A stretch of DNA of 64,000 bases from Erythroxylum novogranatense (lineage: Eukaryota > Streptophyta > Magnoliopsida > Malpighiales > Erythroxylaceae): positions 32,803,005 to 32,867,004 of the forward strand of contig CM057224.1 of assembly GCA_029891385.1 (NCBI GenBank), read 5' to 3'. A model generated the notes under the pieces. The model was not told the DNA's origin and did no database searches. It was given only the letters and a program-made list of their open reading frames with translations. The position numbers were made by a program, and so were the translations under genes. Positions 37,211-49,708 of this stretch are shown here, piece after piece. Within the stretch, counting starts at the first letter, position 1. The number at the start of each line of letters is the position of its first letter.

Positions 37211-40060
37211 CTAGGAACTTTTTGCCAGCAGCCACTCTACAAAATTATCCAGGATCAATGGCCATGCAAGTTCTGCATTATAATTACTGAGCTCTGGAAA
37301 CTTAATCTGTTAAAAACAAATGAAGCTTCAATTTAGATTCCAGCATAACAAGCCACAGCACATACAGGATGGTAGGAGCTCATTACAATTTGCAAGTAGG
37401 ATATATAGTGAAATGGAGTGATAAGTGGGTACGTTTGTGCACTTAAAAATTGCAATGCGTTTTATCTTCTGCTCATATAACGTTAATCACAAAGGAAGCT
37501 AACTCGCATTAAGATTCATCTCCATTCATGTATGCATATGCATTTAAAATCTGCTTACGATAATAACATCATCATAAAATAAGAAAATAAACGGAAAGCA
37601 CAGGAAGTTCTACTATGATGTGACCAAGAAATTCAGAGCAGTTGACCTAAATGTAGGTAGTACCTCATTGCAAAATCGGTAAAAGCCCATCCACTGATCC
37701 AAGTTTATGACCTTATATTCATTCTGAATCTGCAGTCGGAGCATAAGACATGGCTTTTGTCACAAGTTCTAAGAGTAGCAACTTCAGAAAGGCAAGCACA
37801 GAAGAATTTAACCACTCACCTTTAGGTACTCGATAAAATAATCCACCTGGGCATGAAAATGGGACCCTAAAACAAGATCCAGTAATTGGCAGATGCTCTC
37901 TATGTCTATACTTTTCTGTTTCTCCTCTGCACCAATTTATTGCAAAACCAAAGCAGCATCAATACTGGTTAGAAGGGCAATATTTCAAATTGCAAATAAC
38001 TGCTGCTTTGAAATTCCAATACCTGTTAGGCAATATCGAAATGCATACGAATAGAAATCTACAAAGTTTGATGGCCTCATGACCTTGATAAGATGAAAAT
38101 ATAATGTCAAAAGTGTTGCATACTTATAAGCCATCGCTAAGATGCATCTCATATTGTTGTACATAAAGCAAACCAGACAAAAAAATAGAAAGAACGAAAG
38201 CTATCATGCACCTCTTTCCCTAGCTCATGAAGGGCCTTCTTCAATTTATTTACAGTATCGGCCCTCAGTGCTTTGAGGCCCCTACGCCACTCCTCCTATT
38301 AACAGTATTATATGAGTTTATAACATGGAGAAGTAATAACGGTTTGTGCAATATTTAAGTTCTATATTTGAATCAAAAACAGTAATCAAATTGAGTAAAT
38401 TTCCAGAAAAAAGGGACACAACTGTTAACGATTCATGCATGTCTGAACTATCAGTAAGTGTGCACATAGACCCCACTGGAATGCATGAACCCAAAACAAT
38501 TAGGCAAAAAATAGAAAATGCATTGATATTCAAAGAGACTATTGTTCTTTACCAGAGCAAAGTATCCCTGCTTTTCAGCTCTCATTTTCCTGCAATACAT
38601 AGCCATCTATTTAAGATTGAAGCTTAATAATGTTTTCGAAGCATGATATCAAGGCAATATTTGGAACTTACCACGCTAGCATCAAGATTCTAACGTCAGT
38701 ATGATCCACCTCCATATCTGCACATAGAACTTCAATTCCTTCTGGGCTGTTGAAATGACAAATCATTCTATAAGCATACATGTCATGATGGAAGTAAACA
38801 CTAACAAGCTTGAAATGATTGGTTTGGAAATTATTTAAGGATCAAAAGGGTTGATTATTTTGACAACAAGAAGAAAATATAGATATGGTGTTTAACGAGT
38901 AAACATGAATAATCCCAGACTTCTGACCACTATCTTCATCGTATTCTTTTCTTTTCTAATATCATTTTCTTAGATTCCTCAACTTGTGTTCTGCCTCTAG
39001 TTCATCGAATAGCATTATAGTACTTAAGACCTACTTGCAAATTTCATTCAAAGTTCATTTGTATAACATGAGGTAAAACAAGCACTCCATTCCTGAATGC
39101 AGATGTTGGGCAAACAAAGTAAAACTTACTCAATCATACCGGATGACCTATTTGAATAAGAGTAAAATAAGTTATCAATTCGCTCCATCTCTTTCAAAGA
39201 TGCTTTCCCTGATGATGGACAGATAAGATATGCAAATTACAACCACAAATTAGATGGCAACCTCAAAATACAATGTTAAGTATATGGAAATTAAGCATCG
39301 GTAGCAGATAACAGCAAAACGAGTAGTACCGAACTAATCAATTCTGAACCATGTGAATGCCATTAAATGATTCAAGCATGCACAGATCACTTTGAGCAAG
39401 GTATGAAAAGAGGGAAACCAAAGTTGGATTTGGTAAAGCAAGAAAATTCAATTCAGATTAAATGGCATAAAAGAAGTAAAATATATTCATAGCCAAATTC
39501 CTGATGAAGTTCTCAGGAAGGTTTAGCTAAATCAATCTGGCATACTTTTTTATTTCGCTCAAAAAAGTTCTGGTTCATCTCAAGACCCCAAATTCATATT
39601 ACTCAGCAGCATCACTTTCCTCCGTCTCATGCCATTCCCTTTAACGCAACCTTATCCTTGTGAGCGTATCTGTTTCCTTTTAGGTCTTTCTACACATTAT
39701 CTTCTTACTGCAGGCTGCAGCTTCCCCGTCAAACAAAATCCACAGAAACACAATTGGAGACTAAAGAATCCAATTATGACCATTTAAGAAGAAAATTAAA
39801 GCAACTAAGAATAATCTATTCACCAATCAAATCAAATAGAATAACAGATATTGAATTCAACCCAGAAGCAAAAACATGAAAACAAGTAAACCCGAAAAGA
39901 ATATAGAAAAACAAAAGATTGGATCTTTACAAAAAAATTAAATCAGAAGCAAATAAACAAAAGAAAAGGAATTACCAGAGGGAAAAAAATCTGTAGCAGA
40001 AGAAGCAGTCGGAGGAGTTGAATTTGATTGACCCGTTTTCTTGGATGCAGACCGACGCAT
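37211..40060 (-). CDS. DCN1-like protein (cullin neddylation), 9 exons, 229 aa
   Basis: Exons in transcription order are 40060-39976, 39208-39130, 38746-38672, 38589-38553, 38295-38212, 38083-38023, 37926-37820, 37729-37664 and 37306-37211. All introns are GT...AG and the joined frame is open for 229 codons to TAG. Residues 1-28 are a basic, Ser/Thr-rich leader. The rest is the PONY/DCUN1 domain: ERIDNLFYSYSNRSSGMIDP, DVRILMLAWKMRAEKQGYF, EEWRRGLKALRADTVNKLKK, FVDFYSYAFRYCLTEEKQK, NLDQWMGFYRFCNE and the C-terminal AWPLILDNFVEWLL. That AWP..LD end corresponds to part of the cullin-binding patch known in DCN1 proteins. The family acts as a scaffold-type E3 that helps the NEDD8-loaded E2 modify cullins. 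There is no UBA domain, as in other short DCN1-like proteins. It looks intact and functional. Confidence 0.95.
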
Positions 40061-41162
40061 CTTCGATACGACCAACCCAGAAAAAGAAAACAACATACAC
40101 CCAAAGCAAAAAGAGATGTTTCAGAGAAGAAACAGAGAAAGTGAGAGAGAGACGTCGAGCTAAAGGATCCCTGGTCGGTGGTTGCTCTCTACGACTACAA
40201 AGCTTGGAGGTTCAGAGTTGGATCCCTCCCTCCAATTTTCTACGTACGCCGTACGCACGCAAAAAAGCTCACCTATGTAGGTATTGCTTTTTATTTTTTG
40301 TTGTTATTGTAAATAGTATCTGAATATTATATTAATATTATTTAGTTCTAACCTAGTTTGGAGTGTTGTTTAATGTTTTGTGATTGGTCTGTTGACGTAT
40401 GAAAGATGACGGAGAATATGGTGCTGCCTCTGAATTCACTTTTCACGTGTGCTTATGTGATATGGTAAGAAATAAATAAAAGTCGATTACTATTTTAATA
40501 ATCTTACATTACACCTTTCTTTCTTTTTTTTCTCATCGCACAAAACATCTTTTATTAAAATATCAAATTTATAACTTGATTAATATCAATTTTATAAAAA
40601 AATTGACAAATTTTTAATTAAAGAAGTACGTGTCCTTATCCTAAAAAGGATTATTAGTACATCTCCTACTTCTTATTTACATTATGGACGGGATTGATTA
40701 AGAACTACATGAAGTTTAACTCACTCAAAATGACATTGTTTTAATTATTAAACGTCATTTTAGACTGTAAACTTTCCCACTATCGTTTTAAATATTAGAT
40801 AAAATCAGACACCATCATAAAAGTGAAGGGAGGATCCAGTAGTCTTGGATTTATCTTTTTATCTTCGCTGTTTACTTGTCTGACTAGGAAAAGAGGCAAA
40901 GATAAAAAGTAGGACTCTGTAAAAGGACAGGCATGTTGGGAAAAGCAGTGACTAGAAATATCTTCCAAATTTCATGTCAGCTTTACAGTAACGAGTACCA
41001 GTGACAGTCTGACACTGGTAATAGCTGTTAACAAATTAATATAACTCTAACCGGAAATGCTATCTAGAGAAAAACAAATCTAGTATGTCATACAATTAAT
41101 ATAGTCTATTACAGTGAACAGATCTGCCCTGCCCCTCTCTCTTTTTCTTTTTTTTTTTTTTT
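40061..41162. other. Upstream region of the DCN1-like gene
   Basis: This should hold the 5' UTR and promoter of the minus-strand DCN1-like gene. The plus-strand frame 40018-40323 overlaps its first exon in antisense and is not a gene. A pyrimidine tract at about 41135-41162, ending in a long T run, adjoins the truncated LINE. Confidence 0.5.
40444..40449. promoter_or_regulatory. G-box CACGTG
   Basis: A palindromic CACGTG lies about 385 bases upstream of the DCN1-like start codon. G-boxes bind bZIP and bHLH factors in plants. One hexamer alone is weak evidence. Confidence 0.25.
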
Positions 41163-44100
41163 GTCGATGATATCATCTTTTTGGCTGAGGCATCACCTGA
41201 CCAGGGTCGTTCTTATTATTTTATAGATTTTGGGTAAAATTAAAAAAAAATGTCTCAATAAATTGATAATATACTTAAGTTTATATGTTTGTATGAAACA
41301 TAAATGACTCGATTATAAATTTACATAATCAATTAAATATTAAATGATCATAACACCAATAAATCTGAGAAGATCATGATTTATAGAAAACAATTTTTTA
41401 GTGTAATTCTAAATGCAAATTATTAATGATATTATCAAGATCAATATTGTCTAACATTGATCTACATGTTTAGAATAAATCAACCATTTTCTATCGCTAA
41501 TCTCTCCATTACTCAAATTTCTATAATAATAAGAATATGAAAAATGACGAGAGGTATTATCTAAAAGAAACATAAGATTCAACTCTCTTACAGACCCTTT
41601 TTCAACTAAAATATCCCTTACTTTATTATCAAGATTATCCCAATTTTTAGGATCATAAATGTCCAATATAGGACTTACTTGCTCAATATATTCTAAATTT
41701 TTTGAAGTTGATGCATTTGGTACATGATCATCCTCACTAAGATTTCTAATATCCTCGTGAATATGAATCTCATCACTTAAGTTGTCTTTATGTTGTTCAA
41801 AACCACCTTCACCTAATTTCTCAGGACTCTCAATAGAGGAGCCTACTCTTTTAATAAATTTATTTATTGTTCCTTTTTTAGATTCTATCAACTGTGCTAC
41901 TTGTTTTCCTTTTTTTTTTTTCCTTTTTTCACTTCCAGATAAATGCTTTTTAGGCAACATAATATAAACTGATTATAACATAGTTGGTAGAAAAAGAACA
42001 AAAGCACTTGTATGGAACTGGAAGAAATATGCAGGCTCTACCAAACTCCAACAACTTCATAATATATTACAAAGATATATAAATGGTATTATATACGTAA
42101 TAGAGGAAAAAATAAATAGAAAATTTTAATATATAATATTAAAAAAACAAAGAACAAAAATACATTAAAAAATCAGAAACTTTACCTTTAAATTATACTC
42201 AGAACTCAAAAGACAAAATTGTAAAAAATTTTGCTGCTAATTTTTGAAATAGAGTATTTTAAACACATAAATTGATGACAATAAAGGAATTAGAAGGTAA
42301 AAGTACACTTAAATATTTCAAGACTATTTATAAACATGAGAATCACAATATTAACTTATAAGTTTTAAATTCTAACATATCATTTAAACATAACGTTAAC
42401 GTTATAAGAGGTTGTTGCCGCAAAGCAGACTGAGGAGAGTTGCTTACTTATAACGTTAACATGGAGATTGGAGAGCCAAGTAAATAAACTTTATAGTGTC
42501 TAAGTGGAGTGGGGCAGGGCCCCCTCTCAACCATGGGTCCTGGGCAGGTGCCCTGTTGGCCCCTGCCCAAGGCCGGCACTGCACCCGATCAAGTGATCAC
42601 CATTCAAGACACTTTGAACTCTTTTTGCACGGCTTCTGGCCAACAAATTAGCCCTAGGAAATCACAATGTTATTTTTCCAAGAATATCTCTCCGTCGACA
42701 CATCACTCTTTAAGCTGTGAGTTGGGTTTCCACATGACGACTGACCTTGGATGTTATCTTAGTGTTCCTCTACTGCATCAACGAGTCGGTAAATGAACTT
42801 ACCAGAACATTCTCGACAGGGTCCAGCAGCACCTATCTGGCTGGACAGACCGATTACTTTCCTTCACCGGCAGGCTCACTTTGCTTCAGTCAGTGTTAGC
42901 TGCTCTCCCGAGCTACACTATATAGACCGTCCGCTTACCTCGCAGTCTATGAGATGAGTTGGAGAGAATAATGCAACAATTTCTGTGGGGCTCGATTCGC
43001 GACCAGCACAGGATACATTTAGTTCCCTGGGACGAAGTGTGCAAACCTAAGGACTTGGGAGGTTTGGGAAATCGAAAAATTCGTGCGATGAACGACGCCT
43101 TCCTCACAAAACTCGATTGGTTTTTTATTGCTGCACTTGAGACGTTATGGGTCCAAGTCCTCTCTGCTAAATACAAATTCGACGTCAATGCCTTACCTGC
43201 CTTTATCGATACTACAGGAGGATCTATGACTTGGCGTAGCATCAAATCTATCTGGCCCATCGTGGCCAAAGGCATGAAGTGGAGGATAGGCGATGGCACT
43301 CGGATCCAATTTTGGCTCAACCTTGGCTAGTCAGTATCGGACCGCTTCTCACCCACACCACCCAACCCGTCCCCGAGCATTCCCTTCCCCTCAACGCTCA
43401 CCACTTTGTGGATGAACGGGTAATTGGAATCGGGAAACTCTCCAATCTTACCTCCCTACACAGATTTGTCGTCTTATCGCGGGCACATTTTCACCAAAGC
43501 AATACCTTGGCCGGGATAAATTGATTTGGGGGGATTTCGACACTGATCTCTTCACCATCGCGTCTACCTATTCCATGGTTATGGGCCACGACGACCTTCC
43601 ACCACATGGAGTATGCAAAGCCATCTGGCAGTGGTTGGGTCCTCAACGAGTTCGAACATTCTTGTGGTTACTTGCCCAAGAACGACTCCTCACTAATCAA
43701 CACTGCGTTCGCGGGCACCTCACGACTGATACCTGCTGCCCTCACTGCCACATTGAAGAATCCCCCCTTCACGCTGTTCGAGACTATTTTAAAGCTCGCC
43801 CTGTGTGGGACACCTTCCCGGTGGACCTCACTCCTCCTGATTTCTTTACTATGCCGACTCGTCAATAGATTCTGACGAACCTCCACCACCATCGGCGCGT
43901 TCTGGGACATGACTGGGTGACTCTTTTTGGAACGACCTACTGGCTCCTATGGTTGTGGAGAAATAGGTCTCTCTTTGATGTTGATTTCACTTGGCCTATA
44001 TCTCCTAATTTTCTCATTTTGTCTTTTCTGGTCGGATCCACCAGCTACAAAGGTAGCACGACCAGGCGACTTGAGACCTCGACCTGCATACCGTGACTCA

Positions 44101-44640
44101 TTGGTTGGACCAAACCGCCTCCTAGTTGGGTCAAACTTAACACAAACGATGCTTGCAATCATTGCTCGGCTACTGCGTGTGGCATCTTACGCGATAGTGC
44201 TGGCAACTGACTTGACGGTTTCTTCTAAAACCTCGGTTGGTGCGATCCGTTGTCAGCTAAACTCTGGGTTGTTTATATCGGGCTTACATTAGTCTAGGAT
44301 TTGGGCTTCTGCCGAGTAGAACTAGAGCTGGATTCTCTCGCGGTGCACCATCTCATATCTTCATCGGAACATCGTTCCCAGACGCTCAACCCCCTTGTCA
44401 CGGGTATCCATGAGCTTCTTACGTGGAATTGATCTGTTGCTCATCTCCACGTCTATCGAGAGAGCAACAGATGTGCTGACTGGCTTGCTTCTCACGCAGA
44501 TCATTCTATTGTCAATCTCACCTTTTTTGTTACTACATCTATAGAGTGCCAACGCCTCCTTGATGAGGATATATCGGGGATCTGCTTCTCCAGACTCGTT
44601 ATGTAACCTCTATTGTTTTTGTTCCCTTTATACCAAAAAA
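41163..44640 (+). pseudogene. 5'-truncated L1-type LINE with RNase H, split by hAT H2
   Basis: The remnant begins at the reverse-transcriptase catalytic box (VDDIIFLAEASPD, 41163-41201). After the H2 insertion it resumes at 42590 with QVITIQDTLNSFCTASGQQ, the segment that normally follows. It then shows the post-RT region (42959-43330, WDEVCKPKDLGGLG and WRIGDGTRIQFW) and a zf-RVT-like segment (43521-43868, IWQWLGPQRVRTFLWLLAQERLLT with a CPHC..E..H pattern). An RNase H-like end follows at 44100-44580 (a PSWVKLNTND start and a VYREsNRCADWLAsHA end, in shifted frames). A short A run at 44634-44640 may be the tail. Frameshifts and stops are frequent. Such elements retrotranspose by target-primed reverse transcription; this one is dead. 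Frames on the minus strand here are shadows. Confidence 0.88.
41202..42581 (-). mobile_element. Internally deleted hAT element H2, same family as H1
   Basis: The left end cagggtcgttct and right end ggccggcactg (complemented cagtgccggcc) form a short degenerate terminal repeat. The flanking 8-bp duplication is cacctgac (41194-41201) and cacccgat (42582-42589), differing by two C/T transitions. The 5' flank and transposase start are co-linear with H1, and the minus-strand frame 41451-41960 reads LPKKHLSGSEKRKKKK through WLIYSKHVD. It then jumps to a short C-terminal remnant (DNIDLDNIIN in another frame, 41400-41460). Everything between, including the catalytic fold and dimerisation domain, is missing. 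It is a non-autonomous deletion derivative. Confidence 0.9.
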
Positions 44641-46941
44641 ATAGTTTTATGCACATTCACCAGCCCAATGATAGCATTGTCATACTCGTTTTCCATAAAT
44701 GAAGAAATTCCAATTCCCATGTCCCAATTTTCGATTCTCCATCCAAGTTGCAAGTCTCCGTACTCTTCAGTAGTTATGACTACATTAATGAAAGAATAAA
44801 GCAACACGCAACGGTTAGGAATAAGGGCTTAGGACGTACATGAAAGCTAAATGCACTTTGTGCAATGCCTAATAAAATCTAGTTGCCACCTATCAAGATA
44901 CAAGTGAAATGATTAATTCAATCTCTGAAAAAAAGGTTCATGCAGGAGATAGCATATAAAGCTTCACGATGATGCCGATGGAACACCGGGTTGGTAGAAT
45001 TTTATCATAATTTTGTAGACTATTATAATAAATATATTTTTATATAAATCTCAATTAATTAGATATTAATAGTACTTTTCTCATACGTATTATTGGATAT
45101 GTATTCATGGACTTGTTATGATGGATAAGTTTGGTTCATATTTTACAGTACACAGGAGGTCCTACTGTTAATCAACCTTAAATACAGTCACCTCATTGAA
45201 AACTGTACGTATTTCTAATCAAGGTTTGAAATAGCATTAGTTAATTATTTGTATCTCTGCCACTTCGCTTCACAGAAAGCAATAATAGTCTCAATTGTTC
45301 CTTAATTTTAGGTATTTGTACATCCAATTCTTAAATCTAACATAATGCAATTATAAGATTAATGTAATTATATTGATTAATTAAGAAATTAATCCGTAAT
45401 TTTGTGTGATTCAACTGAGTTCCTAGTTTCACAATATTGAAACAAAATTTCCCAAGTAAGCATTCCATGGAGATAAGGATGATCATCACAATATGATATG
45501 TGAAGTACCACATAAATGGCCCAATCACAATGCCCAACAGGCAATAGCTGATAAATAACTTTGTAGCTTATTAGGTACTAGTAGATCTGGACACCATCAA
45601 GTATATCCTTTGGTTATATTTTATTTTTATTTATTTATATATTTATTATAATTTTATTTACATAATTATTTAGCGTGCCAGTTTTACTTATTAACTTTTT
45701 AGCCTACATCATTCTTTTATTGTCCCATCTTCATGTGGGTCTATTGAAAATAACTTCTTTACTATGAAAAGATAAGGTTGCGTATTATTAGACCTCCCCA
45801 TATCCTGTTTTATTATGGAACTTAGGACTGGATGTGATGAAGATGATGACGATGATCAATCTTCATTTAATTCTAGTTATTTATCTTCATAATTTAAAAA
45901 AATAATATTTTCTAATTCTTTGGAAAACTTAAATTAGATTAAACTGATTGATTCTTAAATAAATTAAATTTTATTTCAAATAGAAATTTAATTTGATTTA
46001 AAATATTTTTGAATTTAACTGAAAATTTGTTTTCAATTATCTTGACTCCTTTAACAAAATTTAATTAAATTTTTTAATAAATTATGTTTCTTAGTTATTA
46101 TAATTTAGAAAATTTTATTTTTAATTTATAAATAAGACATTTTCTTATTATAACTTCTACATGACACCTATCACACTGTTTTAACTGCAAATTTTGAAGA
46201 TGCTTTTAATTTTTGAGACAAGGATAATTAATGAGAAGACATAATTAGTATTATGATATTTGAACTCTATCAGCCAAAAAATAGTTAAAAAATCAAATTT
46301 AAATAATGTTTAAAATTTTCAAGTTATATTGGTGATTTTGGTCAGTATGAATCGATATCTGCAATACCAACGAGATGTAAAGATTAAAATATAATTTCAA
46401 ATAAATTATGAACTCAATTAAAAAATCTAAAAATCTCGTCGGCTTCACTCTCAAACTCTATCTCTCTACTTCTAAGTCATGGTTGCCTCTTGCCATCTTT
46501 CTACATCTTCTTGTCATCGTCGCCTCTTATTGCCTCTTTATGCATCCTCTCAAGCTCAATCTGCTCTAACCTTGCCTCCTCTACCTTACGCCTTCTCTTT
46601 TCTCTACGCATCCTTTTAGGTTTAGCAAAAGGGTTAAATTAGAACTTAAGATTTTCTTCAAAGTTTAAGTTTAACTTAAAACATTTCAAAACATTCAAAT
46701 TAAACCTTAATATTTATCAAACATTTACCAAAAAATAAACAGATCTGTTAAAATTTTCCAACTTACATTTTTATTTTTTCCTGTGGACACTTACGACATA
46801 TGAAACCCACTAATAAACATACTCGGAAAAATTAGGAATAAATCCCTAATTTTCCTAAATCACATAAACCATACTCGTTTAATCTACTCTTCTCTACACC
46901 TCTTCATTATTGGATTGAATGTAAATCAGGGATTTGGGATT
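44641..46941. other. Intergenic AT-rich DNA
   Basis: I see no gene. From about 45600 to 46440 the sequence is strongly AT-rich, and a tct/cct-rich pyrimidine patch lies at about 46450-46620. Short frames at 44560-44799 and 45337-45537 have no domain. Confidence 0.5.
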
Positions 46942-47123
46942 TGTTAATATCTTCTAGGATTTGTTAGCATCAATTAGAATCACAATCAATTATCAAATAT
47001 GGTAGGTACTGTGTTCTAGGATTAGACGTCTCCCTCTTTGGAGGCATGACTGAAGCTTGTATATTTGTATATATATCCATCAATAATCAAGAGGCACCTA
47101 AGCCTAACAGCTATATTTTATCA
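46942..47123 (+). repeat. Probable 5' LTR of copia element C1
   Basis: It starts TGTTAATATC and ends TTTTATCA directly before a perfect primer site. At about 182 bp it is short for a copia LTR, so the 5' boundary is less certain than the 3' boundary. No matching 3' LTR was seen in the window. Confidence 0.55.
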
Positions 47124-47135
47124 TGGTATCAGAGC
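47124..47135 (+). other. Primer-binding site of C1
   Basis: The sequence tggtatcagagc is an exact plant tRNA-iMet primer site and directly abuts the LTR end. The copia leader after it is cut at 47192 by G3. Confidence 0.85.
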
Positions 47136-48092
47136 TAGGGAGGGCATCTACTTGTTGAAAGGCAATTTTTTATCATTTATGCGGAGACATGGTGTAACAT
47201 CCCGTTACCAATGTGAAGGACATATTGGTAATTCAGATGATTTGGGACTGTGTGCATTTATGATTTGACTTGCATATGCATTTATAGCCTCTATTTTAGT
47301 GATAAATGCTTAAGTGTTGCACGAAGCATATGTATGTACATGCATGTATGACAATTTCTGATTTAATTGTGTAAATTGGGAATTGGGTGATAATTGCATA
47401 GATTAAGTTTTGAATATAGAATTGGAGAGAAATTGAATTTTAGAGAGTTAAAAATCGAAATCGGAGTGTAGGAACATGTGTCATATATTTTTGAGAATTT
47501 ATAGAAAATTTTCCGAAATTTGTGAAGTTTCATGTCCGGACCGGAAAAATGGCATGATGATTGATAAATTAGATTCCGGTTCTGAAATTGATGGACTAAT
47601 GGCATGGAGAATTAGAATTTGTGATTTTAGGAACGAGAATGTTGAGCCATTGGAAATTAGAGACTAAAATTTAATGAATTTGAGGACTATAATCTTTAGG
47701 CTTAAATTGACCCTTTATATATATATACTTTAGGTTTTGAAATTTGGAAAGTTATCCTCTAACCTAGGGCACGTTGATCTTCCCCCTTCGGTGATTTTCG
47801 TTTCTCCTTCGTGAGTGTGCTGTTGCTTTCTTTTCCTTGTGCGAGCCTAGCTTGATCCCCTGAGGAAGGTGGAGATTGCTGGGGCTTTGGGTGATCACCG
47901 TGGTTGTTAGAGCTTGGGAGAGATTTTCGGAGGTTTAAGGATTTGAGACTTGCTTGGTAAGTTTAATGGCTTTAATGTTGTTATTTATAGCGGTTCGATA
48001 GATTTATGGTATTTATTGTATAAGAATGGGTAGTTTGATACTGATTTTTGGAGAGAGAATGATGAAGGTCGATCGGAGAAGATGAACCAGGG

Positions 48093-48290
48093 TCCGCACG
48101 TCGCGACGTGTAATTATTTAGACGTCGCGACGAACAACTTATTCTGCGCCGCGACGAGCCAATTCCTTCCGCACGTCGTGGCGAAACAGGGCCTTGCGTC
48201 GCGACAAGCGAAGCGAAACGCTTGTGACGATAAGCAAGGCGTCACGTCGCGACGAGGCGAGCGACCTTCGCCATGGCGAGGAGCTTGATT
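48093..48290. repeat. CGTCGCGACG palindrome array, 5' LTR of G3
   Basis: Repeated cacgtcgcgacgtg, gacgtcgcgacg and gcgtcgcgac words form a GC-rich island in an AT-rich LTR, with a core palindrome cgtcgcgacg. The matching array in the 3' LTR (55116-55325) has diverged more. Confidence 0.8.
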
Positions 48291-49244
48291 TCGAAATTGA
48301 GTTAGTTGTTTAAGTAATGATTTTGAGGTTTTAGATTCTTATTGAATTGGATCTTGATTGGTATGTGATTTAGAGATTAAGTTGTGAATTAATTAGATAG
48401 AATCTCGAAATTTAATTCGATGGGTTCGCGGAATCGGATGACGATTTATTAGGGAATGTGATGCGTGATTGGAGTTCGACTTTGGAGAGTTCAAAAACTC
48501 AGTCAATTGAATTATGGTATTAGGAATTGTTATTAGGGTGAAAGAGAATTGAATTGGAAGAGTCGGGATTAGGATCGGGAATGTCATAACATGTATTGTA
48601 CTAATCGCATTACGCTATATGCATTATTGACTATTGGAATTTGTATAATTAGTAATGTGTGATTATTCGATTTGTTTTAGAAGTATGAGTAGGCGTCGAT
48701 CCTCCGACATAGCAGAGACTTAGGCGATGCTTCGAAGTTTAGAGGTGAGCAACCTAGTTGGTTCCTCGATCTACGATTTGTTAAATGCTTGAATGAGTAT
48801 GTGACCTAATGAATCTTTGTTGTATGAGATGTGTTATTGTGAAATTGTGAATGCATGCTAGGCATGATCGGAAATTAGTAATTAACGATTGTGGTGGAGC
48901 AAATTACGATCGGACTATAAGCTCAATCAACTTTGTAAGCAGGTTAAGGCGAAAAAGAATAGTGCATACCAGAGGGCTCTCTATCCCTAATGCGGCGTGG
49001 GCGATAGTGCATACCAGAGGCTCTCCTACCCCCTAAAAGCGATTTATGTTTAATGTGCCCAAAATGGGATATTCGGCGCTCGACACAACACTAAAATAAA
49101 TTGAAAATCATCATGCATTCAGTATGTGATTGTGCTGTGAAATTGATATGGGTTGAATGCATATGTGTGATAATTGTTTAGTGAATTTATGATTGCTATT
49201 CTGAATGTGTTATTGTGTTGAGCTATACGCAATTTTGCGTACTG

Positions 49245-49320
49245 CATGAATTGGGTGAACCATCGATGATGGTTACTCATTGAGTTCGCAAACTCACCCA
49301 ACATTGCATATATTTTTCAG
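49245..49320 (+). promoter_or_regulatory. Conserved LTR block, 5' LTR of G3
   Basis: The gggtgaaccatcgatgatgg core, then a gttcgcaaactcaccc segment and tatttttcag, matches the blocks in G1, the solo LTR and the other G3 LTR. It lies about 400 bases before the LTR end. Confidence 0.45.
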
Positions 49321-49698
49321 GGCAGAGATAGTCAACTCCTAGCTCCAGTTAGCGTGACTTTTCCTACTGTGTGAGTGCTGGCGAGCGAAGTATGGCTCAC
49401 AGGTCGGTCAGCTAGGATCTTTTGTGGATGACCTAGTTGGGAGTGATTTCAGTTCCTTTTGGATTTGTACATTATGTAATTATGTCCGAATAGTGTATTC
49501 ACGGTTTTTAAGAAATGAATAGAGAAGTATCTTTTGGGTTTTTAAATTTAGTAGTTTTGATATTACAACTTTATTGTAGTGATGCCATGTGGTTTATAGA
49601 AATGATTGAATCGTAGTGCACCCATATCGCGGGTTATGTATCGGAACGACCTATGGGCATTCCGGTGGGTAACCTACTGATGAGGCGCTACGATAGAT

Positions 49699-49708
49699 AA
49701 TATCGAGC
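49699..49708 (+). other. Degraded primer-binding site of G3
   Basis: The sequence aatatcgagc aligns with ggtatcagagc, with two G-to-A changes and one missing A, a few bases after the LTR end. Confidence 0.5.

Larger units (their letters stand above)
47193..49692 (+). repeat. 5' LTR of G3
   Basis: It begins TGTAACATCCC; its 3' end reads GCGCTACG, where the usual final CA has become CG. It is co-linear with 54224-56731. It contains a CGTCGCGACG palindrome array (48093-48290) and the conserved block at 49245-49320. Confidence 0.93.

Noticed and set aside
40018..40323. 101-codon plus-strand ORF
   Set aside because: It is antisense to exon 1 and the 5' UTR of the DCN1-like gene and has no domain.
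42509..42796. 95-codon plus-strand ORF spanning the H2 edge
   Set aside because: Its first part is hAT terminal sequence and only the part from 42590 on is LINE reverse transcriptase, so the frame is chimeric.
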